Assembly (NCBI RefSeq): GCF_003610785.1
Contig: NZ_RAQQ01000001.1
Location: 186,001-250,000 of the forward strand
DNA length: 64,000 nt
Source of the DNA: Micromonospora globbae
GTDB taxonomy: Bacteria > Actinomycetota > Actinomycetes > Mycobacteriales > Micromonosporaceae
Direction of reading: 5' to 3'
The position numbers were made by a program, and so were the translations under genes. Positions 33,843 to 43,801 of the stretch are shown here, one piece after another. How positions within the stretch are numbered: position 1 is the stretch's first letter; the number at the start of each line of letters is the position of its first letter. The notes under the pieces were generated by a model. The model saw only the letters and a list, made by a program, of their open reading frames with translations, did not search any database and had not been told where the DNA came from.

Positions 33843-33966
33843 GGCGCTATACACTCCCGACGTCACCCGGCCGGGCCCGTCCCGCGGCGCGCGCGTCGCC
33901 GTCTCCGGGGATCACCGCAGGCCGCCACCGTCCGGGGGCCGTACGCACGGAATCGTCGAGGGAGCC

Positions 33967-34998
33967 ATGGCAGCGGCAAGCATCAAGGAGGTGGCACGGC
34001 GCGCCGGCGTGTCCCTCGGCACGGTGAGCAACGTGCTCAACCGGCCCGACATGGTCGCCCCCGCCACCCGCCAGCGGGTGCTCGACGCCATCGCCGAACT
34101 CGGGTACGTGCGCAACGACTCCGCCCGACAGCTCCGCGCCGGGCAGAGCCGGACGATCGCCATCGTGGTGCTGGACGTCGCCAACCCGTTCTTCACCGAC
34201 ATGGTCCGCGGCGCGGAGCAGGTGGTCGAGGAGACCGGCGCCATGCTCATCGTGTGCAACAGCGGCGAGGACAGCGCCCGGGAACGCCGGCACCTCGAAC
34301 TGCTGGAGGAGCAGCGCGTCCGCGGCGTGCTCATCACCCCGGTCGGCGACGGCCCCCAGCCGCACCTCGAGAAGCTCATCGACCGGGGCATCCCGGTGGT
34401 GCTCGTCGACCGCGGCGCGGGCCGCGCCAGCCGCTGCTCGGTGGCCGTCGACGACGTGCTCGGCGGCCGGCTGGCCATGGACCACCTGCTCGACCAGGGT
34501 CACCGCCGCATTGCGTACGTGGGCGGGCCGTTCTCCCTCGCCCAGGTCGCCGAACGCCACGCCGGGGCCGCCGCGGCGCTGGAGGAGCGCGGCGCCGGCG
34601 CCGAACTGCGGGTGGCCGCCACCACGAGCCTGACCGTCGCCTCGGGCCGGCGGGCCGCCGAGGACCTGCTGGCCCTGCCCGCCCGGCAGCGCCCCACCGC
34701 CGTCTTCTGCGCCAACGACCTCATCGCGCTCGGCGTGCTCCAGGAACTCACCGTGCGCGGCCTGCGCGTCCCGGCCGACGTGGCCATCGTCGGCTACGAC
34801 GACATCGAGTTCGCGGCCGCCGCGGCCGTCCCGTTGTCGTCCGTACGCCAGCCGCGCGAACAGCTCGGCCGCACCGCGGCGCAGCTCCTGCTCGAGGAGG
34901 CCGAGGCCGGCGCCACGCACCAGCACCGCCACGTCGTGTTCCAGCCGGAGCTCGTGGTGCGCCGCTCCAGCGACCAGCCCCGCCGCCCGCGGCGCTGA
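33967..34998 (+). CDS. LacI-family regulator of rhamnose utilisation (RhaR-like)
   Basis: A 343-residue repressor. The HTH and hinge are textbook: SIKEVARRAGVSLGTVSNVLNRPDMVAPATRQRVLDAIAELGYVRNDSARQLR (about residues 5-57). A periplasmic-binding-like sensor domain follows (VVLDVANPFFTDMVRGAE, VFCANDLIALGVLQ, VGYDDIEFAAAA). It diverges from the rha-lut operon. Three shared CG-centred palindromes at rhaT, itself and the rhamnosidase operon fit its expected site. The inducer is probably rhamnose or a rhamnose catabolite. Confidence 0.9.
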   Translation: MAAASIKEVARRAGVSLGTVSNVLNRPDMVAPATRQRVLDAIAELGYVRNDSARQLRAGQSRTIAIVVLDVANPFFTDMVRGAEQVVEETGAMLIVCNSGEDSARERRHLELLEEQRVRGVLITPVGDGPQPHLEKLIDRGIPVVLVDRGAGRASRCSVAVDDVLGGRLAMDHLLDQGHRRIAYVGGPFSLAQVAERHAGAAAALEERGAGAELRVAATTSLTVASGRRAAEDLLALPARQRPTAVFCANDLIALGVLQELTVRGLRVPADVAIVGYDDIEFAAAAAVPLSSVRQPREQLGRTAAQLLLEEAEAGATHQHRHVVFQPELVVRRSSDQPRRPRR

Positions 34999-35020
34999 CC
35001 CCTGCCCCGCCGGCGCCCCT

Positions 35021-35050
35021 GCGCGCGGACAGGTCGAGAGGTCCGCGCGC
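35021..35050. terminator. Hairpin downstream of the LacI-type gene
   Basis: GCGCGCGGAC, a 10-nt loop and GTCCGCGCGC make a perfect 10-bp stem starting 22 nt after the regulator stop. It lies between convergent genes and probably ends both transcripts. Confidence 0.6.
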
Positions 35051-35102
35051 GCATCCGGGCTGCGGATGACACGGACCTCCCGACCACTTCAGGAAACGGC
35101 CA

Positions 35103-35130
35103 GCCGCCGGAGACGGCCGTGTCCGGCGGC
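35103..35130. terminator. Second convergent hairpin
   Basis: GCCGCCGGA, a 10-nt loop and TCCGGCGGC form a 9-bp stem, 26 nt past the end of the rhamnosidase operon on the minus strand. Likely its terminator. Confidence 0.5.
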
Positions 35131-35156
35131 CGACCAGGGCCGGCCGCCGGTGCGGG

Positions 35157-38100
35157 TCAGACCGCCGGCGCGGAGGTGCTCACGAAGCGCCAGGTGCCGG
35201 CGCCGACGGTGTGCACCAGGTAGCCGTCGACCATCCGCCGGGACTGCACGAGCCCGCCGGGCGACGCCTCGACGTCACCGGCCCGCGCCGCCGGCACGTG
35301 CACCTCGGCGGTGGCGCCCACCGGCACCTGCACGGTGAGCACGAACTCGCCGTCGCGGACCCGCCAGGCCGACGACGCCCGCCCGCGCACCGTGTCCACG
35401 GCCGCGGACGCCGAGGACACCTCGGCTCGGGCGTCCGGGCGGACGACGAACCGGGCCCAGCCGTCGGCGACCGGCCGCAGGCCCGCCACGTGCTCGTAGA
35501 GCCACTGCACGACCGTGCCATGGAAGTAGTGCTGCCGGGAGCGGGTCGAGGTCGGCCACATCTCCCACATCGTGTCGGCGCCGTTCTCCACCCAGAAGCC
35601 CCAGCTCGGGTACGTCCGCTGCAACGCCACCCGGGCCGCCACGTCGGCGTGGCCGTGCGCGGTCAGCACCGGCAGCAGGACGCTGGTGCCGAGGCAGCCG
35701 GTGTTGAGGTGCCAGCCCCGGTCCCGGATGTCGGCCACCAGGTTGTCCACCACCGCGCCCACCATGTCCTCGGGCACCAGCCCGAACGCCAGCGGGACGG
35801 CGTTGGACGTCTGCCGGTAGCCGGGGTCGCGGTCGGTGCGGTACAGCCCGCGCGTACGGTCGAGGAACGTCTCGTTCAGCCGGTCCCGCAGCCCGTCGGC
35901 CGCCGCGCGGAACCGGGCGGACTGCGCGTCCTTCCCGATCATCTCCCCCACCTCGGCGGCCGACACGAGCGCCCGGTGCAGGTACGCCGTGGCGGTGAGC
36001 CGGGTGTCCTCCGGCGGGTTGCCGCCGGTGCCCGGCGACAGGTAGTCACCGAGCGCGGTGACCGCGAGCCCGTCCCGGAGCCGGCCCAGCTCCCACTCCA
36101 GGTAGTCGGCCACGGCCGTCCAGTGCTGGTGCGGCAGCCGGTCGTCGCCGTACCAGCGGTGCATCTCCCGCAGCAGGAACGGGTAGACGGTGGTCCACTC
36201 GGGAGCCGGTGCCAGCTCCTGGTAGCCCCAGCCGCCGCTGGGCACGATCACCGGCACCTGGCCGGACGCGACCTGGGCGTCGCGCAGGTCGCCGAGCCAC
36301 TTGGTGAAGAACCGCGACAGGTCCAGCTGCCCGGCCATGGTGGGGGCGGCCACCTGGGCGTCCCCGGTCCAGCCGTTCTTCTCGTACATCGGGGTGTCGG
36401 TGGGGATGCCGTGGAGGTTGTTGCGGACCGTGCGGCGCATCATCCGCTCGAACTGCTCGAACAGCGGCTCGCTGCACCGGAACTCGCCCACGTCGCGGAC
36501 GTCGGAGTGCACCACCCGCATGGTGACGGTGCCGGCGGTGGCCGCGCCGGGCAGCCCGTCGAGCTGCACGTACCGGAATCCCTTGTACGAGAAGCGCGGT
36601 TCCCACACCTCCTCGCCGCCGCCCCGGGTCACGTACTCGTCGAGCTGGAACCGGGCGCTCTGCACGTTGCCGTTGGACGCCTCCACGGTCCCGTCGGCGC
36701 GCAGCTTCTCGCCGTACAGGATGCGGATCGTGGTGCCCGCCGGCGCGGTCACCCGCAGCCGTACCCAGCCGGCGGTGGTCCGGCCGAAGTCGGCGACCCA
36801 GACGCCCGCGCCCGGCGAGGTGAGCCGGACCGGCGCCACGGACTCGACCACCCGGATGGGTTCGTGCTCCTGCGCCCGCACGGTGCCGGCCGGCGGGTCG
36901 AGGACGCTCGCCCGCGCCCACTCGGCGTCGTCGTAGCCGGACGCCGACCAGCCCGGCAGCTCCCGGCGCGCGTCGTAGGTCTCCCCCGCGAACAGCGAGT
37001 TGGACACGGTGGGGCCGTCGGTGACCCGCCAGGAGTCGTCGGTGAGCACCTCCGTGCGCGAGCCGTCGGGGTGCTCGACCACGAGGCGTCCCAGCAGCCG
37101 CGGCTCGCCGTGCCACGGCGGCTGGTGCCAGCGCCACACGTTCCGGGTGGTCATGCCGTAGAAGCCGCGGCCCAGCTCCGCGCCGAGCACGTTGTGCCCC
37201 GCGCGGAGCAGGTCGGTGACGTCGTGCGTCACGTACAGGACGGTGTCGTCGTAGTCGGTGAACCCGGGGTCCAGCACGGCCGTCCCGACCCGCCGGCCGT
37301 TGACGTGCAGCACCTGGTAGGCGAGCCCCGCGGCGTACCACCGGGCCCGGGCCACCGGCTTGTCGAGCCGGAACGCGCGCCGCAGCAACGGCGCGGGCCG
37401 CTCCTCCACGGGCGGCTCGATGCCGCTGCCCCACGGCCCCTGGCCGTACGGCGCCAGGACCGTCACGGGCGACCAGGCGGAGTCGTCGTGCCCCGGCTGC
37501 TCCCAGCCGGACTCCACGGTGCCGGTGGTCCGCCAGCCCGCGCCGGTGACGAGCACCAGCTCGGCGCCGCCCGCGGTGCGGACGACGAGCTTCGCGATGA
37601 GACCGCCGGGGTTGACCGAGGCGCCGCCCCGGTTCGTGGCGATCGCGGCCAGCACCAGGTCACCGCCGACGGCCTGCCGGGCCGCCTGCGTCACGTCGGC
37701 GATCCGGGCGGTGCGCCAGCCGTCGGTCTGCGGCGGGGCGTGCAGCACCTGCCGCCCGCCCAGGTACGCCGTGAAGTCGTCGTCGGCGCTCATGATCAGC
37801 CGGGCGGAGGCCACCTCGGTCCCGCCCGGCAGCGCCAACCGGCCGCGGAACCAGCGCGGGCCGACGGGCGCGTTGCCCGTCGTCGCACCGGGCCCCCACA
37901 CCCACGACGCGCCCGCGAGGTCGAGCGCACCCGGCTGCGGGACGGTGACCTGGGAACCCCACGGCCCCTGGCCGTACGGGGCGAGCACGGCCGCCGGCGT
38001 CCAGCCGGTGTCGTCGTACCCGGGCTCCGGCCAGCCGGTGCGCTCGCTGTCGGCGCTGCGCCACGAGCCGTCGGTGACCAGCACCGACCGCTCGCCGGTC

Positions 38101-39020
38101 GTGGTGGTGACCACGAGCTTGGCGAGCAGGCCGGCCGGGTTCACCGACGGGCCGGGACGGTTGGTGGCCACCACGGCGACGGTGAGCGCGCCGTCGGCCG
38201 CGCGGGCGAGGTCGGTGACGTCGGCGACGCGGGCGTTCTTCCAGCCGTCGGCCTGCTGCGGTGCGTGCAGCACCTGCCGCCCGTCGAGGTACGCCGTGAA
38301 GTCGTCGTCGGCGGTCACGACGAGGTGGGCGACCGCGATCTGGGCGCCGGCGGGCAGCGCGAGCCGCGCCCGGAACCAGCGGGGGCCGGCCGGGGCGTTG
38401 CCGGCGGTGGCGCCGGGCGACCAGATCCAGGAGGCCCCGCCGAGGTCCAGCGGCGCCGAGGCGTAGTCCGGCTGCGCGCCGATCCAGCGGGCGGCGCCGA
38501 AGCCCTCGTCACGCAGGCCCGTCTCGAACCAGGTCGGGTCGCTCCACCGGGTGGCCCGGCCGGCACCGTCCCAGAGCCGCACCCGCCAGTGGTAGCGGGT
38601 CCGCGGCGCCAGCGGCCGGCCGCCGTACGCCACGCCGACCGACCGCGCCGACGTGACCCGGCCGGAGTCCCAGACGTCGGCCGCCCCCGGGGTCAGCCGG
38701 TCCGGCCGCGTGGCCACGAGCACCTGGTACGCGCTCTGCCGCGCGTTGTGGCCGGTGGCCGTCGCCGTCCAGGAGAAGCGGGGCGCGGTGACGTCGGTGC
38801 CCAGTGGACGGTCGGCGTACTCGGTGCGCAGGCGGTCGACCGTGAGCGGCCCGGCACCGGCGTTCGGCGGCGGTGCCGCCGCCGCGGGCTCCGCGCCCGC
38901 GCCCCCGAGCGCTCCCGCCGTGCCCCCGAGCGCCACGGCTCCGGCGCCGGCGGCGCCCCACCCGATCAGGGAGCGGCGGCTGACCTCCGATCCCGGGGAC
39001 GTTCGTTTCCTCTGCGCCAT
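35157..39020 (-). CDS. TAT-exported alpha-L-rhamnosidase (GH78) with duplicated carbohydrate-binding-like module
   Basis: A 1287-residue secreted GH78 enzyme. A twin-arginine signal (SRRSLIG, Arg15-Arg16) precedes an Ala/Pro linker and a fibronectin-like domain (about 58-170). Two tandem copies of a 175-residue module follow, at about 192-357 and 367-532, each with ASW-VW, DDDFTAYL, RQVLHAP and VLAPYGQGPWGS. The catalytic part begins near 540 and has GIPTDTPMYEKNGWTGDAQ, where Glu880 aligns with the GH78 general acid. Removal of terminal rhamnose from plant or microbial glycans is expected. SD AGGAG precedes ATG 39020; last of the three-gene operon. Confidence 0.92.
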   Translation of the reverse strand: MAQRKRTSPGSEVSRRSLIGWGAAGAGAVALGGTAGALGGAGAEPAAAAPPPNAGAGPLTVDRLRTEYADRPLGTDVTAPRFSWTATATGHNARQSAYQVLVATRPDRLTPGAADVWDSGRVTSARSVGVAYGGRPLAPRTRYHWRVRLWDGAGRATRWSDPTWFETGLRDEGFGAARWIGAQPDYASAPLDLGGASWIWSPGATAGNAPAGPRWFRARLALPAGAQIAVAHLVVTADDDFTAYLDGRQVLHAPQQADGWKNARVADVTDLARAADGALTVAVVATNRPGPSVNPAGLLAKLVVTTTTGERSVLVTDGSWRSADSERTGWPEPGYDDTGWTPAAVLAPYGQGPWGSQVTVPQPGALDLAGASWVWGPGATTGNAPVGPRWFRGRLALPGGTEVASARLIMSADDDFTAYLGGRQVLHAPPQTDGWRTARIADVTQAARQAVGGDLVLAAIATNRGGASVNPGGLIAKLVVRTAGGAELVLVTGAGWRTTGTVESGWEQPGHDDSAWSPVTVLAPYGQGPWGSGIEPPVEERPAPLLRRAFRLDKPVARARWYAAGLAYQVLHVNGRRVGTAVLDPGFTDYDDTVLYVTHDVTDLLRAGHNVLGAELGRGFYGMTTRNVWRWHQPPWHGEPRLLGRLVVEHPDGSRTEVLTDDSWRVTDGPTVSNSLFAGETYDARRELPGWSASGYDDAEWARASVLDPPAGTVRAQEHEPIRVVESVAPVRLTSPGAGVWVADFGRTTAGWVRLRVTAPAGTTIRILYGEKLRADGTVEASNGNVQSARFQLDEYVTRGGGEEVWEPRFSYKGFRYVQLDGLPGAATAGTVTMRVVHSDVRDVGEFRCSEPLFEQFERMMRRTVRNNLHGIPTDTPMYEKNGWTGDAQVAAPTMAGQLDLSRFFTKWLGDLRDAQVASGQVPVIVPSGGWGYQELAPAPEWTTVYPFLLREMHRWYGDDRLPHQHWTAVADYLEWELGRLRDGLAVTALGDYLSPGTGGNPPEDTRLTATAYLHRALVSAAEVGEMIGKDAQSARFRAAADGLRDRLNETFLDRTRGLYRTDRDPGYRQTSNAVPLAFGLVPEDMVGAVVDNLVADIRDRGWHLNTGCLGTSVLLPVLTAHGHADVAARVALQRTYPSWGFWVENGADTMWEMWPTSTRSRQHYFHGTVVQWLYEHVAGLRPVADGWARFVVRPDARAEVSSASAAVDTVRGRASSAWRVRDGEFVLTVQVPVGATAEVHVPAARAGDVEASPGGLVQSRRMVDGYLVHTVGAGTWRFVSTSAPAV

Positions 39021-39047
39021 CGGATCTCCTTCTTCGCTGTGGTGGGG

Positions 39048-42000
39048 TCAGGACCGCGCGCCGGCCGGCAGGGGCGCGGACCAGACGTCGGCGATCGACG
39101 GGTCGTAGCCGTCGCCGGTGTCCCGGAACCGCACCCGCACCACGCCGTCGCGGGTGGCGTCGGGCAGGTCGACGACGACCTGGTAGGTGACGGCGCCGGC
39201 CCCGCCCGCGGTGCGCTGCCAGGAGCGGGAGTGCGCCACGACGCCGTCGACGACGATGTCGTAGTCCTTGAGCTGCGCCTGGTCGTACGTCTCCACGGCG
39301 CGCAGCACGAACGGCGCGCCGGGCGTGACGGCCAGGTCGAACTCGAACCAGCCGCCGGGGTAGGTGACGTTGGTGTAGCGGCGGGTCAGGCCGGCCTCGG
39401 TGTTCGCGCCGGAGTGCTCCGAGGCGGTGAGCCCGTGTGCCCGCTCCGAGGCCGCGTCGCCGAGGTCCACGTGGTCGTAGGCGCCGGCCGGCGGGTTGGT
39501 GATCCGGACCGGGACGGCCAGCGGATGGCGCTCCGCCTCGGTGGCACCGGTGGCGACCGTGACCGCCGCGGGCCCTTCCGTCACCGCCACGGGAGCGGTG
39601 AGGGCCGTGGTCACGGTGGTCTGCGCGCCGGGCGCCAGGTCGTACGCGGCGGCGGGCGCGACCGCCCAGCCGTCCGGTGCGGTGGTCGTGAGCTTCCCGG
39701 TCACGGGCACGCCGGCCCGGTTGCGCAGGACGGTGGTGACCGTGGTCGTGGCGCCCGGGTCGACGGGGTCCACGGTGGCCGACACGATCTGCACGGCCGG
39801 CACGGTGGTGACCGTCCCGGACACGGGCAGGGTGGCGGTGCCGCCCTGGTACCGGTAGCCGGCGGTGCCGTCGAGGGTGACGGCGGCCGGCGCCTGCCCG
39901 GCGGGGATCCGCACGTCGTAGCGGTGGTGCACGGTGGTCTTCGGCGCGACGGTGGTGGGCCGCGCGCCGGCGGGCGTCACCGTCCAGCCGTCCGGTGTCC
40001 GCAGCGTGGAGGTCACCCCGGTCAGCGGCGTGGCGCCGCCGTTGGTGACGGTGACGGTCGCGCGGACCACCTCGCCGGGCAGGCGCTCGCCGACCGGCAG
40101 GTCGAGGGTGACGACCGCACCGACGAGGGCCGAGGACGCCGCGGAGAGCCGCTGGTCGACGCGCGTGAGGAGGGCGCCGAACCGCTCCGCGTGGGCCTCG
40201 GCCAGCCGGCCGACCCGGACCTGGGTACGCAGCCACCGGTCGACGTCGTCGGCGGTGGCCAGGCCCCGGTGCGCGTGGGTGGCGGCGGCGCGGGAGTCGC
40301 CGGCCAGGTACGCCGTGCGGGCCGCCGTCGTGGCGGTGGCGAGCTGGCCGGTCCGGGCGCGCAGGTACGCGGTCACGGGCTGGCCCAGCTCACCGGCCAG
40401 CTCGTCGGTGAGCGCCGTCAGCGCCGTGACCGCCTCGCCGGCCTCCCCCAGGTCGCCGAGCGCCCGGTCGACCGCGAACGAGTAGGTGCCCGAGCCGATC
40501 TCGTACACCGCGACGCCGCCGTCCATCCGGACGAACCGCACACCGTCGGCCCGCTCCGCCGGCCGGCCGCCCTCGGTGACGGCGTGCCGCGTCGGCGCGG
40601 GGACGCGTACGGTCGCCGTGACGTTCGCCGGCACCCGCAGGCGCAGCCGCATGTCGCCCCGGTCGTCGAGGCTCCAGTCGCTGCCGATGTCGCCCTGCGC
40701 GGCCCGGTACGTGGCCCGGGCGGAGGTGAGGCCGCCACCCGGCTGGGGCGCGAACGTGAGGTGCGCGTACCCGGGGTTGGCGGGGTCGGGTTGGATGCCG
40801 GCGACGGTCCGGTACATCCAGTCGCCCACGGCGCCGTAGGCGTAGTGGTTGAACGAGTTCATCGACACGTCGCCGAAGCTGCCGTCGGGCATGATCGAGT
40901 TCCAGCGCTCCCAGATGGTGGTCGCGCCCCGGGCGATCTCGTAGCCCCACGAGGGGTAGGTGTCGTTGAGCAGCAGCCGGTAGGCGACGTCCAGGTGCCC
41001 GGTGTCGCTGAGCGCCGGCAGCAGGTCGGGGGTGCCGAGGAAGCCGGTGGACAGGTGCCAGTCGTGCCGGCGGACGTTGTCCACCAGCCGGTCGGCGGCC
41101 TTGGCGCGCAGCGGCTCGGGCAGCAGCCCCATGCCGATGGCCAGCACGTAGCCGGTCTGGCTGTCGCCCTGCACGGTGCCGTCGGCCGAGACGTACGCCT
41201 CGACGAACGCCTGCGCGACGTCCCGGGACAGCGCGGCGTAGCGGGCCGCGTCGGCGTCGCGGCCGATGGCGGCGGCCATCTCCCCCAGCAGCCGCATCGT
41301 GTACGCGTAGTAGGCGGTGGCGATGACGCCGGCGGGCGTCGGTTCGTCGAGGTTGAGCCAGTCGAGGTACGGCCCGGCGTTGGTGCGCCGGTTCCCGGAG
41401 CTGGTGGTCTGCAGCCAGGACGCGTACCGGGTCATCGACTCGTAGTGCTCCTCGATCACCCGGGTGTCCCCGTACCGCTGCCAGAGCGTCCAGGGCACCG
41501 TGATCCCGGCGTCGGCCCACCCGGTCGCGCCGTCGCCGCAGCAGGCGCGCGGCGCCACGTCGGGGTACGCCCCGTTGGCCGACTGCGCGTCGCGCAGGTC
41601 CTGGAGCCACTTGGTGAGGAACGTGAGGCTGTCCATGTTGAACGTCGCCGTCTCGGCGAAGACGTTGATGTCGCCGGTCCAGCCGAGCCGCTCGTCGCGG
41701 GCCGGGGTGTCGGTCGGGATGGACAGGAAGTTGCCGCGCTGCCCCCAGGTGATGTTGCTGTGCAGCTTGGTCACCATCGGATCGGAGGTCTCGAACTCGC
41801 TGGTGAGGTCCCCGTCGGTGTGCATGACCAGGCCGGTGACGGTGGACAGGTCGGGGGTGCCGGGGAGGTTGGTCAGCTCCACGTACCGGAAGCCGTGGAA
41901 CGTGAACGTCGGCTCGTACACCTCCTCGCCGCCGCCCCGCAGTGTGTAGTGGTCGGTGGCGCGGGCCGAGCGGAGGTTGGCGGTGTACGCGGTGCCGTCG

Positions 42001-43715
42001 GGGTTGAGCACCTCGGCGTGCCGGATGCGGACGGTGGTGCCGGTGGGCCCGGAGAGCTTCAGCCGCACCTTGCCGACCATGTTCTGCCCGAGGTCGAAGA
42101 TCCACGTTCCGGGGGTGGGCTGGGTGAGGGTGCGCGCCGGCAGCTCCTGCACGACCCGCACGGGCGGGTCCACCTGGGCGACCAGCCGGTCGGTCGCGCC
42201 GGTGTCGTCGACCGTGGCGGCCGACCAGCCGGAGTCGTCGAAGCCGGGCCGGTCCCAGCCGGCCGGGAGCTTCCGCGCGTCGTACGTCTCGCCGTGGATC
42301 AGGTCGCTCTGGAGGAACGGGCCGGGCGTGGCCCGCCAGGAGCCGTCGGTGCGGACCGTCTCGGTGCGCCCGTCGGCGTAGTCGACGACCAGTTGCGCGC
42401 TCAGGTGCGGGCGGTTGCCGTAGTGGTCGGTGCCGAACGAGGCGATGGTGCCCGAGTACCAGCCGTCGCCGACCAGGGCGCCGAGCGCGTTCTCGCCCTG
42501 GCGGAGCTGCCGGGTCACGTCGTACGTCTGGTACTGGACCCGCTTGTCGTAGTCGGTCCAGCCGGGCGCCAGCTCGTGGTCGCCGACGCGCTGGCCGTTG
42601 AGCGACAGTTCGTAGACCCCGAGCGCCGTGGCGTAGATCCGGGCGCGGGCGACCTCGCCGTCCACCCGGAATCCCCGGCGCAGCAGCGGGTTGGCGTCCA
42701 GGGCGGTGAGCATCGCCTCGGTGGTGCCGCCCACCCGCAGCCCGTCGGGCGTGGGGGTGCCGCCGCCGAACGGGTTCTCGCCGTCGGTGAGCGGGGCGGC
42801 GAAGAGGGTGTCGTCGCCGCTGGTCACGGAGAAGTCGGAGAAGACGGCGGTCTCCGCGCCGTCGGTGCGCAAACCGACCGAGCCGCCGCGGTGGGTGCCG
42901 TCGCGGGTCACGTCGACCTGGGTGCCGTCGACCCAGGTGGTGATGGTGTCGCCGGCCGCCGTGATGCGCAGCGTGTGCGGGGCGGTCAGCTTGTCGGCGG
43001 GCACCACGGCGCCGAGCGGCACCTCCTTGAGCACGCGCCAGGCGCCGTCGACGCGCACGTGCGGGCGCAGCTTCGCGGCGCCGCCCACGATGGAGAGCTG
43101 CCACATGTACGCGTTGGCCGGCCCGTTGGCGCGCAGGTAGACGCCGGCGGCGTCCTTCTCCAGCCGCACCGTCGTCCGCACCGTGTAGTCGGACCAGGAC
43201 TCGGTGGGCGACGGCATCCCGATCCAGTCGGCCTGCCAGCCCTGCGCGCCGCGTACGCCGGTCTCCCAGGAGGCGGGGGCGCTCCAGCCGGAGGTGCGGC
43301 CCGCGGTGTCCCAGACCCGCACCTGCCACACGTACCGGGTGCGGGGCCGCAGTTCGGGGCCGCCGTACGGCACGAGGACGCTCTGCCGCGACCGGACCCG
43401 GCCGCTGTCCCACACGTCGGGGTCGCCGAGGCGGCCGGTGCTCGTCGCGACGCGGACCTGGTAGGACTCCTGGACCACGCCGCGGGCGGCGGACTCGATG
43501 CGCCAGCCGAGGCGCGGCCGGGCCACGTCCAGGCCGATGGGGTCGGTCGCCCGCTCGGTGGTGAGGCCGGCCACGGTGAGCGCGGGCGGCGGGGCGGCCG
43601 CGGCCGTCTGCGTGCCGGCGGCCGCCGGTCCCGCCACCACCGCGGTCGGCGTCAGCGTGGCGAGCAGGAGCAGCGCCGCGGAGAACGCGAGGCGGCGCCG
43701 GGTGGTGCGCTTCAT
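39048..43715 (-). CDS. Large multidomain alpha-L-rhamnosidase (GH78)
   Basis: A 1555-residue secreted enzyme. A Sec-type signal peptide is followed by an Ig-like domain, then a concanavalin-like inserted module (YTVRTTVRLEKDAAGVYLRANGPANAYMW to SVGLRTDGAETAVFSDFSV). The GH78 core has PTDTPARDERLGWTGDINVFAET, with the general-acid Glu in RDERLGW. After about residue 1060 come a helical segment, two NEW3-like beta domains (ATVTVTNGGATPLTGV; TTVTTVLRNRAGVPV) and a C-terminal module ending YDPSIADVWSAPLP. The long tail suggests cell-wall or substrate attachment. It follows the first rhamnosidase by 86 bp. Confidence 0.92.
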   Translation of the reverse strand: MKRTTRRRLAFSAALLLLATLTPTAVVAGPAAAGTQTAAAAPPPALTVAGLTTERATDPIGLDVARPRLGWRIESAARGVVQESYQVRVATSTGRLGDPDVWDSGRVRSRQSVLVPYGGPELRPRTRYVWQVRVWDTAGRTSGWSAPASWETGVRGAQGWQADWIGMPSPTESWSDYTVRTTVRLEKDAAGVYLRANGPANAYMWQLSIVGGAAKLRPHVRVDGAWRVLKEVPLGAVVPADKLTAPHTLRITAAGDTITTWVDGTQVDVTRDGTHRGGSVGLRTDGAETAVFSDFSVTSGDDTLFAAPLTDGENPFGGGTPTPDGLRVGGTTEAMLTALDANPLLRRGFRVDGEVARARIYATALGVYELSLNGQRVGDHELAPGWTDYDKRVQYQTYDVTRQLRQGENALGALVGDGWYSGTIASFGTDHYGNRPHLSAQLVVDYADGRTETVRTDGSWRATPGPFLQSDLIHGETYDARKLPAGWDRPGFDDSGWSAATVDDTGATDRLVAQVDPPVRVVQELPARTLTQPTPGTWIFDLGQNMVGKVRLKLSGPTGTTVRIRHAEVLNPDGTAYTANLRSARATDHYTLRGGGEEVYEPTFTFHGFRYVELTNLPGTPDLSTVTGLVMHTDGDLTSEFETSDPMVTKLHSNITWGQRGNFLSIPTDTPARDERLGWTGDINVFAETATFNMDSLTFLTKWLQDLRDAQSANGAYPDVAPRACCGDGATGWADAGITVPWTLWQRYGDTRVIEEHYESMTRYASWLQTTSSGNRRTNAGPYLDWLNLDEPTPAGVIATAYYAYTMRLLGEMAAAIGRDADAARYAALSRDVAQAFVEAYVSADGTVQGDSQTGYVLAIGMGLLPEPLRAKAADRLVDNVRRHDWHLSTGFLGTPDLLPALSDTGHLDVAYRLLLNDTYPSWGYEIARGATTIWERWNSIMPDGSFGDVSMNSFNHYAYGAVGDWMYRTVAGIQPDPANPGYAHLTFAPQPGGGLTSARATYRAAQGDIGSDWSLDDRGDMRLRLRVPANVTATVRVPAPTRHAVTEGGRPAERADGVRFVRMDGGVAVYEIGSGTYSFAVDRALGDLGEAGEAVTALTALTDELAGELGQPVTAYLRARTGQLATATTAARTAYLAGDSRAAATHAHRGLATADDVDRWLRTQVRVGRLAEAHAERFGALLTRVDQRLSAASSALVGAVVTLDLPVGERLPGEVVRATVTVTNGGATPLTGVTSTLRTPDGWTVTPAGARPTTVAPKTTVHHRYDVRIPAGQAPAAVTLDGTAGYRYQGGTATLPVSGTVTTVPAVQIVSATVDPVDPGATTTVTTVLRNRAGVPVTGKLTTTAPDGWAVAPAAAYDLAPGAQTTVTTALTAPVAVTEGPAAVTVATGATEAERHPLAVPVRITNPPAGAYDHVDLGDAASERAHGLTASEHSGANTEAGLTRRYTNVTYPGGWFEFDLAVTPGAPFVLRAVETYDQAQLKDYDIVVDGVVAHSRSWQRTAGGAGAVTYQVVVDLPDATRDGVVRVRFRDTGDGYDPSIADVWSAPLPAGARS

Positions 43716-43801
43716 GTCTGGTCCTCACTCTTCGGCGGTCCGCGCGGCCGGGCCGCCCGCCACCCGCGCGGGTCGACGGGCGGCCCGGCCGCGGCGGCGG
43801 G

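Noticed and set aside
36046..37434. 462-codon minus-strand frame inside the third rhamnosidase
   Set aside because: Shifted-frame shadow of the GH78 coding sequence.
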